Shown here: positions 1 through 7,493 of the stretch, piece after piece
Position numbering within the stretch: the stretch's first letter is position 1
Layout of the letters: every line of letters starts with the position of its first letter
Assembly (NCBI GenBank): GCA_022071945.1
Contig: JAJVIN010000020.1
Location: 1 to 64,000, forward strand
Direction: 5' to 3'
Source of the DNA: Thermoanaerobaculia bacterium
Lineage (GTDB): Bacteria > Acidobacteriota > Thermoanaerobaculia > UBA5066
DNA: 64,000 nucleotides
Position numbers and translations under genes: made by a program
Notes under the pieces: generated by a model
Database searches by the model: none
The model's input: only the letters and a program-made list of their open reading frames with translations
What the model was told of the DNA's origin: nothing

Positions 1-42
1 CGCCCCATTCGCCTTCCTTCGCCTCTCGATGCCCTCACCCAT
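1..42 (-). CDS. Start of an unidentified gene (5' partial)
   Basis: An ATG at 42-40 on the minus strand is preceded, 8 bases upstream, by a strong Shine-Dalgarno (AAGGAGG). It opens 14 codons without a stop (MGEGIERRRKANGA), which run off the left edge of the window. The genes upstream on the same strand are a membrane coiled-coil protein and a solute-binding/VWA protein. In other bacteria such genes are often followed by a toxic-anion-resistance (TelA-like) gene, but nothing in these 14 residues identifies the product. Confidence 0.5.
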   Translation of the reverse strand, partial: MGEGIERRRKANGA

Positions 43-130
43 TGGGTGATCCTCCTTCGCTCCGTACCCCGTTCTTCTTCAACACTTTACCGTGTTTTCC
101 CCGTCAGCTCTGCGGTTTCTAGGTTCAGAC

Positions 131-148
131 CTGCGCCCGAGGGCGCAG
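131..148 (-). terminator. Small GC-rich hairpin after the 54-residue gene
   Basis: The arms CTGCGCC and GGCGCAG form a 7-bp perfect stem with a 4-base loop, 17 bases after the stop at 165 on the minus strand. There is no T-run, so it may be a weak terminator or just an RNA structure between two genes of one operon. Confidence 0.3.
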
Positions 149-164
149 ACCGAGCCCCGCTTCT

Positions 165-329
165 CTACTTCCGCATCGCGGCGATGAGGGATTCCATGTG
201 GTCGAGGTAGGTCTTCAACGCGCGGCTTCCCTTCTCCATCGTCTCCCTTATGAAGCGGAGATTCCCTTCGACGTGTCGATCGAGGGGAAGAACCGGTGCG
301 ACCGGCTTGCGCAGGGGCTGACTCCTCAC
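165..329 (-). CDS. 54-residue charged small protein
   Basis: A GTG at 329 opens 54 codons ending in TAG at 165. The product begins MRSQPLRKPVAPVLPLDRH and ends LDHMESLIAAMRK. The C-terminal 35 residues look like an amphipathic helix (HVEGNLRFIRETMEKGSR), as in a real protein and unlike GC-rich noise. It lies 59 bases after the stop of the coiled-coil gene. The same frame stays open upstream past position 389, so it could also be the displaced tail of that gene after a frameshift. No obvious Shine-Dalgarno precedes the GTG. Function unknown. Confidence 0.45.
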   Translation of the reverse strand: MRSQPLRKPVAPVLPLDRHVEGNLRFIRETMEKGSRALKTYLDHMESLIAAMRK

Positions 330-388
330 GCACCCATCATCGGCGCGAGCCGCTCCGCGGGCAAGGCCGCAGGCTGAAGGCGGCCCGC

Positions 389-1213
389 TCAGCGGCTCGT
401 GGAGAGTCGCGCCGGGCGCCGAATCGGGGCCCTGCGGTCGTCCTGGACGAGCTGATCGAGCTCTCTGGAGGTGCGGTCCGCGACTTCCACCTCGTGGAAG
501 AGGCCCTCGAGGCTCTCCTTGATACCCGTCGCGGGCTCCTGGGAGCCGTCCCGCGAGACCCGGCCCTGCACGAGGCGGACTCTCAGATTCGTCAGGGCCG
601 AGGCGAGACTGAGAAGCTGGGCTTCGACCCGCTCCCGATGGCGAGACAGCTCGGAGATGCGGGCTTCCTCGTCTTTCTTGTGCTGGAGAGCCAGCGTCAG
701 GCTCTCCCGGGCGATCGGATCCGTCGAGCGCTCGATCTGACGCTCGAGATCCTCGATGGAGCGTCTCAGGGCGGGGCTGCTCTTTTCCTCGAGCACCGGC
801 TTGAGCTCTTCGAGCCGGGTCAGGAGCTCCTTGTAGGTCCGGACGACGGCCTCGACCTTGCCCGCCACGTCCTCCTGGTCGAGAGCTGTCTCGAGCTCTC
901 TTTTCACGAGCTCAGAGAGGATCCGCGCTTTCTCCTCCAGAAGGGGCTTCAAGCGCGCCCGCTGTTCGGGCGTGCACCCGGCGAGCTCGTCGGGCGGAGG
1001 CAGCGGGGCCGCGGACTCGTGGCCGCCAGCAGAGAGGGCGGCAATGATCCCGCCCGCCGCGAGTCCCATCGGCAGGAGCCACCAGAGACCCGTCGCGAAG
1101 ACCGTCAGGCCCGAAGCGGCCACGACGACGAGCGGGATCGGCCGGAAAAGGGCCTTCACGAACGAATTCACGCCCGCGGCCCCCCACCTGTTCTTGCGCC
1201 CTCGGCTCTCCAC
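389..1213 (-). CDS. Membrane-anchored coiled-coil protein of unknown function
   Basis: A 274-residue protein starting 4 bases after the stop of the solute-binding/VWA gene, so the two are very likely co-transcribed. Residues about 22-62 form one or two hydrophobic segments (IPLVVVAASGLTVFATGLWW, then a Gly/Ala-rich helix). The rest, about 80-255, is strongly charged and helical with long Glu/Arg/Leu heptad-like stretches. An internal GTG (residue 15) is an alternative start. Membrane-tethered helical proteins beside VWA/solute-binding proteins often belong to TelA-like stress loci, but no family motif is visible here. Confidence 0.7.
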   Translation of the reverse strand: MESRGRKNRWGAAGVNSFVKALFRPIPLVVVAASGLTVFATGLWWLLPMGLAAGGIIAALSAGGHESAAPLPPPDELAGCTPEQRARLKPLLEEKARILSELVKRELETALDQEDVAGKVEAVVRTYKELLTRLEELKPVLEEKSSPALRRSIEDLERQIERSTDPIARESLTLALQHKKDEEARISELSRHRERVEAQLLSLASALTNLRVRLVQGRVSRDGSQEPATGIKESLEGLFHEVEVADRTSRELDQLVQDDRRAPIRRPARLSTSR

Positions 1214-1217
1214 CTCA

Positions 1218-3002
1218 TCAGAAGTTCGCGCTCAGCTCCTTGTAGGTCTTGGCGATGTCCTCGGCCTTGCTCTCGAACAAGCGGGCGTTCGTGCGATTCG
1301 AGATCTCCTTCAGGAGGTCCTTGTCGGCCTGGGCGCCGTACGCAATGGTGTAGATCTTCGGGACCTCCCAGTCTTCCCCCGTGGGCAGCACGTCCATGAA
1401 GTCGTTTCGCTGGGTGCTGCTCGAGGTGTCGCGGCCGTCGGTGAGGACGATGAGACCGTACCTTCTGCCCGGGTCCTTCCTCTTCAGCTCCACGAGCCTT
1501 CGGTACGTCTGCCCCACCACGTCGTAAAGCGCGGTTTCTCCCTCGGCGAAGACGCCTTGCAGTCTCTCCACCGCGCTCTCGCCGCACTCCTTCACCTGGC
1601 ACATCTGGACGAGCGTCGTGACGCGGTGATTGAACACGACGACCTCGAGTTGATCTCGAGCCTTCATGCTTTTGACGAAGAGGACCGAGCCTTCCTTGGC
1701 GTTGTCCATCGGGGTCCCCTTCATGCTGCCCGAGCGGTCGAGCACCAAGATGATCGTGGCGGGGACTTTCACTTCTTCCCAGAGGTCGATGACGCGGCGC
1801 AGGACCTTCTCGTCCGGAACGGTGAACCGCTTGTCGGAAGCGAGCTTCGGGTTGACGCCATGCTCGTCATCGAATGGGCTCCCGAGCGCGACCTCCTTGG
1901 AGATCGGCCTCAGACCGAGCTCCATGGCACGTTTCTGGGCCTGGGCCGAGAGGAGGAAGTCGATGAACTTCCCGGCGGCCTCGGTCTTTTCCGGCGTGGT
2001 CCAGGCTTCCTCGATGGCCACGATCGGATGCGTCGTCCAGATCATTCCTTCCGACGGGTAAACGGCCACGAGCTTGAGGGGCTTGTTCTTGTACTTCTCG
2101 TTCGACTCGATGATGGTGTTCTCGTACTGAACCGCGGCCGACAGGTAGGACGGTCCCTTGAGGTGCATGAGGTCATCGAGCCAGGTGTTCGAGAGGCCGT
2201 AGTGTTCGACCCGCTCCTCGAGCTCCTTCACGAACTTCTTGACCTCGGGCCGGGCGAGATCCTCGGCCGTCAGACCGTCGGTCTTTCCCGCCGCCGCGTA
2301 GACGAGCGAGAGGATCGAGAGGAAGCCCGAGTTCGCGTCGGGGTGAGCGTGGCCCCAGCGGAACTTTCCCCATTCCGGATGCCCGAGGGACTCCCAGCCC
2401 TTGGGGTTGGCGGCGAGCCGGTCGATGTCCTTCCACGAGATGGGTTTCGGATACCCCATCGCGCGGGCCATCGGCTCCCACATCGCCACGACCAGGGGAA
2501 CGTCGACCAGATGCTTGAAGTTCGCAAAGAGCTGCTTTTGCTTGACGAGCTTCCAGTGTTCGGCGGCCAGGCGCAACCAGGACTCGTCGCCCGGGGACCA
2601 GAGGTCCGGCTGGATCTTGCCTTCCTTCATCTGGTCGAGGCTCTCTCCCGAGTTCACGTGGAAGGTCTTGATCCGGATGGGGCGGCCCCCCACCACCGCT
2701 CCGCTATCGTGAAATGCCTTGACCATTTCCTCGGTCCAGGTCTTCTTGGCGCTGGACGAGTAGTAGAGGAGCTCGAGGGCATTTGCCGGGTTCGCGGGAG
2801 CAGCCGCCGGCCCCTGCGGGGCCGAGTCCGCGGCCGGGTGGCTCTTCTTCTGGTTCAGGATGACGATCACGCACAGAGCAATGAACGCGATCGCGACGAG
2901 CGCCCCCAGGACTTGGCCGGACGATGCTCCCCGAACCGGACCGAATGGGCGCCGCCCGCCGTTCCCATGGGAACTCCTTGACGTGAACTGCCTTCCTTGC
3001 AC
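1218..3002 (-). CDS. Solute-binding / von Willebrand factor A fusion protein
   Basis: A 594-residue protein starting at GTG after a GGGGGA Shine-Dalgarno. Residues 28-50 are one transmembrane helix following a basic N-terminus. Residues 70-380 resemble an extracellular solute-binding protein, with motifs such as QPDLWSPGDESWL and YPSEGMIWTTHPIVAIEEAW. Residues 415-590 are a VWA domain with an intact metal-site motif DRSGSMKG (D422, S424, S426), the GETALYD threonine and LTDGRD. The fold predicts a protein held on the outer face of the inner membrane that binds a ligand and a divalent metal. It heads the minus-strand operon that continues off the left edge. The ligand is unknown. Confidence 0.85.
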   Translation of the reverse strand: MQGRQFTSRSSHGNGGRRPFGPVRGASSGQVLGALVAIAFIALCVIVILNQKKSHPAADSAPQGPAAAPANPANALELLYYSSSAKKTWTEEMVKAFHDSGAVVGGRPIRIKTFHVNSGESLDQMKEGKIQPDLWSPGDESWLRLAAEHWKLVKQKQLFANFKHLVDVPLVVAMWEPMARAMGYPKPISWKDIDRLAANPKGWESLGHPEWGKFRWGHAHPDANSGFLSILSLVYAAAGKTDGLTAEDLARPEVKKFVKELEERVEHYGLSNTWLDDLMHLKGPSYLSAAVQYENTIIESNEKYKNKPLKLVAVYPSEGMIWTTHPIVAIEEAWTTPEKTEAAGKFIDFLLSAQAQKRAMELGLRPISKEVALGSPFDDEHGVNPKLASDKRFTVPDEKVLRRVIDLWEEVKVPATIILVLDRSGSMKGTPMDNAKEGSVLFVKSMKARDQLEVVVFNHRVTTLVQMCQVKECGESAVERLQGVFAEGETALYDVVGQTYRRLVELKRKDPGRRYGLIVLTDGRDTSSSTQRNDFMDVLPTGEDWEVPKIYTIAYGAQADKDLLKEISNRTNARLFESKAEDIAKTYKELSANF

Positions 3003-3143
3003 GACGTCCCCCTTTTCAAAGGCCCGTGTTTTCCTGGTCTCTCGGAACTCCCAACGATTGTAGCGCCCGCGTGGAAGGCCTCTCTGTCAGCCGGGCCATT
3101 CGAAACCGTCAGAAGAAAGACGAGCAAGCCGGTCCCGGGGCGT

Positions 3144-4115
3144 TCAGGCCACGAGGCCGTCAGAAGGTGCTTCCAGGAGTTCCGACCTGGCACCGGTCGA
3201 GAAGTCGAGCAGGATGGCCCGCGCCCGTCCGTTCTGCTTCGCTTCGTAGAGGAGCCGGTCCGCCGAGACCATGGCGGAGGAAGCTCCGAGGGGAACCGCC
3301 TCGGGCATCAGGCTGATCACCCCCGCGCTGACGGTGACCCGTTCCACCGTCGGCGAGGCAGCGTGCGCGAGGCCGAGAGCCCTGATCCGGTCGAGGAGGT
3401 CCCTGACGACCGCGCCTGATCCCGCTGGCCCTGAATCCGGCAGGATGAAGGCGAACTCCTCGCCCCCGAAGCGGGCGATGAGATCGGCCGGACGCCTCAG
3501 GGCGGCTGCGGCAGCCTGCGCCACCGCCCGCAGGCAGCGATCGCCTTCCGCGTGGCCGTAGTGGTCGTTGAATTTCTTGAAGTGGTCCACGTCGAGGATC
3601 CCGAGGGTGAGCCATGTCCTGGCCCGATGGGCCCGCTGCCACTCGTGCTCGAGAGCCTCGTCGAAGCGGCGGCGGTTCGCAATGCCGGTCAGGGCGTCGA
3701 GAAGGGCCAGCTGCTCCAGGAGATCACGCGCCGTCTTCAATTCGAGGTGCGTCCTCACGCGGGCCCGCACGATTCCGGGCCGGATCGGCTTGGCGATGTA
3801 GTCCACGCCGCCCACATCGAACCCGCGCGTCTCGTCCTCGGCGTCGCCGAGGGCCGTCACGAAGATCACCGGAATGGCACGAGTGCTCGGCTCTGCCTTC
3901 AGCCGCCGGCAGACTTCGAAGCCGTCCATCCCAGGCATGACGACGTCCAGAAGAACGAGGTCGACTCCCCCGGCAGACGCGAGTTCGAGCGCCTTGGCGC
4001 CGCTCGTGGCAAACGACAGCAGACACTGATCGCGCAGAGCGCTCGCGAGCGCGTGCACGTTCGCCGGCTCGTCGTCGACGATGAGAACTCGCTTCCTCGT
4101 TCCTCCATCTGACAT
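3144..4115 (-). CDS. Response regulator with GGDEF (diguanylate cyclase) output
   Basis: A 323-residue protein counted from the ATG at 4115 (MSDGGTRKRVLIVDDEP). The frame is open 14 codons further up, but those lack receiver homology. Residues 8-120 are a receiver domain with acidic pocket DDE, phosphoacceptor D57, T87 and K109. Residues about 140-305 are a GGDEF domain with signature GGEEF at 217-221, an active variant in many cyclases, and an RxxD inhibitory site (RPAD, 208-211) five residues before it. It should make c-di-GMP when phosphorylated, with product inhibition, in the manner of PleD/WspR. No cognate histidine kinase is adjacent. Confidence 0.92.
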   Translation of the reverse strand: MSDGGTRKRVLIVDDEPANVHALASALRDQCLLSFATSGAKALELASAGGVDLVLLDVVMPGMDGFEVCRRLKAEPSTRAIPVIFVTALGDAEDETRGFDVGGVDYIAKPIRPGIVRARVRTHLELKTARDLLEQLALLDALTGIANRRRFDEALEHEWQRAHRARTWLTLGILDVDHFKKFNDHYGHAEGDRCLRAVAQAAAAALRRPADLIARFGGEEFAFILPDSGPAGSGAVVRDLLDRIRALGLAHAASPTVERVTVSAGVISLMPEAVPLGASSAMVSADRLLYEAKQNGRARAILLDFSTGARSELLEAPSDGLVA

Positions 4116-4181
4116 GACCGAAGGCAAGGATAAGCGAGCCGGGGGAAAAGAGCCCACCCCAAAGCGAAGCTCCCTGCATAG

Positions 4182-4213
4182 GAAGAGGCCCCGCGGAAGA
4201 GCGGGGCCCCTTC
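4182..4213 (-). terminator. Terminator-like hairpin downstream of the small secreted protein gene
   Basis: GGCCCCGC (4187-4194) pairs with GCGGGGCC (4201-4208) around a six-base loop. After one mismatch the stem extends by GAAG/CTTC. It lies 95 bases after the stop at 4308 on the minus strand. There is no long U-tract. Confidence 0.5.
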
Positions 4214-4307
4214 GAACCTGAATGGGCAGTTTCGACGCGGCGCCAGACGAGCCAGCGGTGCCCGGACCTTCAGCGCCGGGACCCCGGCGTTGCCGGCTGC
4301 CGCCCTC

Positions 4308-4700
4308 CTACCAGCCTTGACACTTCAAGAGGTCGTTGTTGGTGATGACCCACTTCTCCGAGTCGCCGCAGAGGTCGATGTCCTCGACGATGCACTCGTC
4401 GCCATCCTCGTCCACGAGCCTGATGTCGTACCAGTCGCAATCGATGTCGGTAAGCGTGAACGACTCGCCCGGTTCGATCGTGTCCTTGCCAAGCTGATCC
4501 GGTCCCCAGTTCCTGTCGTCCCAGTAGGCCAGGTAGAAGTGGTGCAGACCGTACTTGGACTTGTTCACGATCGTGACCGACGCCTTATCCTTCTTCCCCT
4601 TCTTCTTGTGCTGGGGCTCTGGCCCGGGCGAAGCCATGACGGACCCCGCGAGAATCGAAAACGAAACGAATAGAACGAGCGCACTCAAAGCCTTCTTCAT
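4308..4700 (-). CDS. Small secreted acidic protein, function unknown
   Basis: The ATG at 4700 (MKKALSALVLF) follows AAGGAG ten bases upstream and gives 130 residues. The frame is open 21 codons further up, but that part does not look like protein. Residues 1-25 are a clear signal peptide ending near VMASPG, followed by a Lys-rich stretch (KKKGKKDK). The mature part carries a recurring pattern in which a beta-strand TIVNKS segment precedes WGPDQLG, PGESFTLTDI, VDEDGDECIVED and a terminal Cys. This resembles a family of small exported bacterial proteins without known function, sometimes misnamed by annotation pipelines. It is probably periplasmic. Confidence 0.75.
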   Translation of the reverse strand: MKKALSALVLFVSFSILAGSVMASPGPEPQHKKKGKKDKASVTIVNKSKYGLHHFYLAYWDDRNWGPDQLGKDTIEPGESFTLTDIDCDWYDIRLVDEDGDECIVEDIDLCGDSEKWVITNNDLLKCQGW

Positions 4701-4744
4701 CTGAAGGTGTCTCCTTGAGAAATAGGTTAGTTTAGCGGATCGGC

Positions 4745-4773
4745 GACCTACTTCAGATCCCACCCATTGTCAA
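4745..4773 (-). promoter_or_regulatory. Possible sigma70 promoter of the small secreted protein gene
   Basis: A perfect TTGACA (minus strand, 4773-4768) is followed after 17 bases by TAGGTC, a poor -10 match. It lies about 45-70 bases upstream of the ATG at 4700. Only the -35 is convincing. Confidence 0.25.
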
Positions 4774-4963
4774 GCCGAAAACTTTCCCTCGGCACTGAGA
4801 ACCACCCCTTGCCCGCTCTCGCGGGGCGAGGGCACGCCCCCGCCACCATTCAGCCGTACAGCCGGAGCCCCCATCCCTCGGCCTCTTCCCCCTCGAGTGC
4901 GAGAGAAGGGGGAATCGAGCCCGTCGCCGTTTCGCCGCCGGGCGACCCTCTAGACTCGGCCAG

Positions 4964-6127
4964 ATGACGAGAACGATCTGGCCAGAGGCCGAGCTCCTCG
5001 GGATTGCCCGGAGCTTCGACCTCCCCGGAACGCCCCGGGGCGTCCGGCCCCTCGGGTCGGGCCACATCAACGACACATTTCGAGTCGTCTCCGGGCGCGG
5101 GCCCCGGACATTCAGCCACATCCTGCAGCGCCTCAACACGAACGTCTTCGCCAACCCCGAAGCGGTCATGGCCAACATCGCGCGCGTCACGGAACACGTG
5201 AGGGCGAGCCTCGTCGCGGAGGGTCGAACAGACGTAGCCCGCCGGTGCCTCTCGCTCGTTCCTTCTCGAGACGGGAAGGCCTTCTTTCGCGATGCGACCG
5301 GCGGGGCGTGGCGCGTCTACGAGGAGATCCGTGGAGCCCTGAGCGTCGACAGGGTCGAGAACTTGGGTCAGGCCCGCGAGGCGGCGCGGGCCTTCTCCGG
5401 CTTTTCCCGCCGCCTTTCGGACTTACCGGTTTCCGCGCTGTCGGAGACGATTCCGGCATTCCACGACACTCGCTCAAGGTTCGCGGCGTTTCTGGCAGCC
5501 CTTCAGCAGGATCCAGTGGGAAGAGCCCGCGAGACGGCCAGCGAAATCGAGGCCTTCGCCAAGAGAGAGCCCCTCGCCGCGTGCCTGGAGGACCCGCTCG
5601 CAAGGGGCCTCATCGAACGGCAGGCCGCGCACAACGACACGAAGGTCAACAACATCCTCTTCGACGCGACTTCGGGCGAGGCCCTGGCAGTCGTCGATCT
5701 CGACACCGTCATGCCCGGTCTCTTCCTTCACGATTTCGGGGATCTCGTCCGCAGCGCCGCCAACTCCGCCCGCGAGGACGAGACCGAGCCTTCGAAGGCC
5801 GTCCTGTCCGAGCCGGTTTTCTCCGCCCTTGTCGAAGGGACGCTGGAGGGGCTGGGCCGGCCCCTCCGGGATGCGGAGCGCGGTCTCCTCGTCTCATCCG
5901 CGATGGTGCTGACCTTCGAGCTCGGCCTGAGGTTCCTGACCGACTACCTCCTGGGCGACACCTACTTCAGGACGAACAGGCAAGGCCAGAACCTCGACCG
6001 CGCAAGGGTTCACCTCTCTCTCCTGATGTCGATGGAGGACAGACGCGACGCCCTGGAGGCCGCCGTCGAGAAGGCCTCAGTCGATGCGCTTGCCTTCGAC
6101 GTCTCCGGGGAGCGGCGGGGCCGGTGA
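4964..6127 (+). CDS. NahK-like sugar 1-kinase (aminoglycoside phosphotransferase fold)
   Basis: A 387-residue phosphotransferase of the APH/choline kinase fold. Residues 27-60 hold the nucleotide-binding segment (GSGHINDTFRV). H223-N224-D225 begin the catalytic loop HNDTKVNNILF, D245 lies in VVDLDTVMPG, and HDFGDLVR (256-263) is the metal-binding part. The combination HNDTKxNN...DLDTVMPG...DFGD is typical of N-acetylhexosamine 1-kinase and its relatives, so the likely reaction is ATP-dependent phosphorylation of a free sugar at C1. Substrate is not determined. Its 3' end overlaps the convergent small membrane gene by 51 bases. Confidence 0.82.
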   Translation: MTRTIWPEAELLGIARSFDLPGTPRGVRPLGSGHINDTFRVVSGRGPRTFSHILQRLNTNVFANPEAVMANIARVTEHVRASLVAEGRTDVARRCLSLVPSRDGKAFFRDATGGAWRVYEEIRGALSVDRVENLGQAREAARAFSGFSRRLSDLPVSALSETIPAFHDTRSRFAAFLAALQQDPVGRARETASEIEAFAKREPLAACLEDPLARGLIERQAAHNDTKVNNILFDATSGEALAVVDLDTVMPGLFLHDFGDLVRSAANSAREDETEPSKAVLSEPVFSALVEGTLEGLGRPLRDAERGLLVSSAMVLTFELGLRFLTDYLLGDTYFRTNRQGQNLDRARVHLSLLMSMEDRRDALEAAVEKASVDALAFDVSGERRGR

Positions 6128-6349
6128 CGTCTCTTCTTTCTTCTTGCGCCAGAGACCGAAGAGCGTCGTCAGAAGCGCGAGAACGATCTCGTCCACGAAT
6201 GGAATGAAGTCCGGCACGAAGAGATCCACCACGAGAATGACGGAAAGGAGCAGGAAGAGGCCGGGAAAACGGAGCCCGAGCCGCGAGATCAGGGACTCGA
6301 TTCGTCCACGGCGAGCAGCCTTCTCTTCGGTGGAAAGGGGCGCATTCAC
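6077..6349 (-). CDS. Small membrane protein (90 residues), last gene of the riboswitch operon
   Basis: The product begins MNAPLSTEEKAARRGRIESL. Two hydrophobic helices follow (about 29-47, FPGLFLLLSVILVVDLFVPD, and about 50-66), then a KKKEE-rich tail. Similar short proteins of unknown function occur widely in proteobacteria. Its start is 7 bases after the kinase stop on the same strand, so it is probably transcribed with the transporter operon. Its last 51 bases are antisense to the end of the sugar kinase gene. Confidence 0.7.
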   Translation of the reverse strand: MNAPLSTEEKAARRGRIESLISRLGLRFPGLFLLLSVILVVDLFVPDFIPFVDEIVLALLTTLFGLWRKKKEETSPAPPLPGDVEGKRID

Positions 6350-6356
6350 GACTCGA

Positions 6357-6923
6357 TTATCGCCCCATTGGCCTTTCTGGCGGCCTTCCGCCGCAACTGT
6401 CCCGAGACAGGCTCCTCACAGCCCGGACAGCGCTCTCCTCCCTCTCTCGCCAGGCTCCCTGGATCGGGCACCACGCAATCGAGAGCTCCCGAAGGAGGGC
6501 CTCGAAGAGCCCGTGCATCTCCTCCCGCCGGTCGCCCCTGTCGCGGATCCCGTCGCCCACCCACGGAACGTCGGGGCAGCACAGGAGGTAGAGGTCTCCC
6601 TGGCGCGCCCGCGCCGATCGCTCGACCCACTCCGGACACGAGCCATAGTAGTGCCGCGCGTACAGGACGGTCGAGACGAGATCCGTGTCGAGAATGAGAA
6701 GGGAGGGCTCTCCATCCATCGCGGCGTCTTCTCGCGCCATCTGGCCGCGGGCGATCGGTTCGACGTCCTCCCCGGACAGCGGGGAGAGCTTTGTCGCCGC
6801 ATAGAGGCGGGAGAACTCCGGAACGACACCCACACCGAATCGAGCCGACAGAGCCCCCGCGAGGGTCGTCTTCCCGGTGCACTCCGAGCCCGTCACGACA
6901 ACACGCAGCGGCCGCCTCGTCAT
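6357..6923 (-). CDS. NadR-type P-loop vitamin/nucleoside kinase
   Basis: A 188-residue protein starting at the ATG (6923) that overlaps the transporter stop as ATGA. The longer frame upstream is only a shadow of the transporter. Walker A is GSECTGKTT (residues 10-18). EFSR, the aspartate motif LDTDLVSTVLYARHYYG and WVGDGIRDRG match the ribosylnicotinamide kinase domain of NadR in order and spacing. The family phosphorylates nicotinamide riboside. Here, however, the operon is headed by a TPP riboswitch, so the true substrate may be thiamine or a related precursor brought in by the adjacent PnuC-like protein. Such kinases trap the transported vitamin. Confidence 0.8.
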   Translation of the reverse strand: MTRRPLRVVVTGSECTGKTTLAGALSARFGVGVVPEFSRLYAATKLSPLSGEDVEPIARGQMAREDAAMDGEPSLLILDTDLVSTVLYARHYYGSCPEWVERSARARQGDLYLLCCPDVPWVGDGIRDRGDRREEMHGLFEALLRELSIAWCPIQGAWREREESAVRAVRSLSRDSCGGRPPERPMGR

Positions 6924-7492
6924 GCCGGCGCTCCCTTCTCCGCCAGCGAGCGGCTCCAGGAACGCCACCCCAGGACCGCCAAGACGAGAAAGCCCGCATA
7001 GAGGCCGGCCGTCAGCCTGAGATCCTTGGCCAGATAGATCCCGATGTAGACGGCATCCACGACGATCCAGACGATCCAGTTCTCGATCCACTTTCTCGTC
7101 TGGAGAAATTGCGCGACCAGGCTCCCGCTCGTCGTTCCCGAATCCCAGAAGGGAAACGAGGCGTCCGTGCGGTGCCTCAGTGTCAGACCCAGGGCGGCTG
7201 CTGCGAGGGTGCCGGCGAGGAGACACAAGACGGCCACCCGCACGGGTGTCCGCGCGACCTTGAGGGCTTCACCGCCCGACCCGCCGCGCAACCAGGCCCA
7301 CCAGCCATAGACGCAGAGAACGGCATAGACGACCTGCAGGCCCGCATCGGCATACAGCTTTGCCCGGAAGAACACGACGGTGAACAGGAGGACGTTCACG
7401 AGCCCGATCGGCCAGCACCACGGGTTCTGTCGAGTCGTCAGCCAGACGGCGACGACGCCGGTCAGGACCCCTGCTATCTCGAGCGGGTCCAC
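6920..7492 (-). CDS. pnuC: PnuC-family vitamin transporter (PnuT-like, probably thiamine)
   Basis: A 190-residue integral membrane protein with about seven hydrophobic helices. It carries PnuC hallmarks: WLTTRQNPWCWPIGLVNV near the N-terminus, VYAVLCVYGWWAW in the middle and NWIVWIVVDAVYIGIYLAKD near the C-terminus. PnuC proteins are facilitators for nicotinamide riboside. TPP-riboswitch-linked relatives (PnuT) are known or predicted thiamine transporters. The gene lies between a TonB receptor (stop one base upstream of its start) and a NadR-type kinase (ATGA overlap). The riboswitch upstream of the receptor favours thiamine as substrate. Family certain, substrate inferred. Confidence 0.88.
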   Translation of the reverse strand: MDPLEIAGVLTGVVAVWLTTRQNPWCWPIGLVNVLLFTVVFFRAKLYADAGLQVVYAVLCVYGWWAWLRGGSGGEALKVARTPVRVAVLCLLAGTLAAAALGLTLRHRTDASFPFWDSGTTSGSLVAQFLQTRKWIENWIVWIVVDAVYIGIYLAKDLRLTAGLYAGFLVLAVLGWRSWSRSLAEKGAPA

Positions 7493-7493
7493 G

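Noticed and set aside
79-333. 84-codon minus-strand frame near the left edge
   Set aside because: Its composition is Arg/Gly/Pro noise; a different frame at 165-329 gives the protein-like sequence.
858-2981. A 707-codon plus-strand open frame
   Set aside because: Antisense to the solute-binding/VWA gene, with low-complexity composition.
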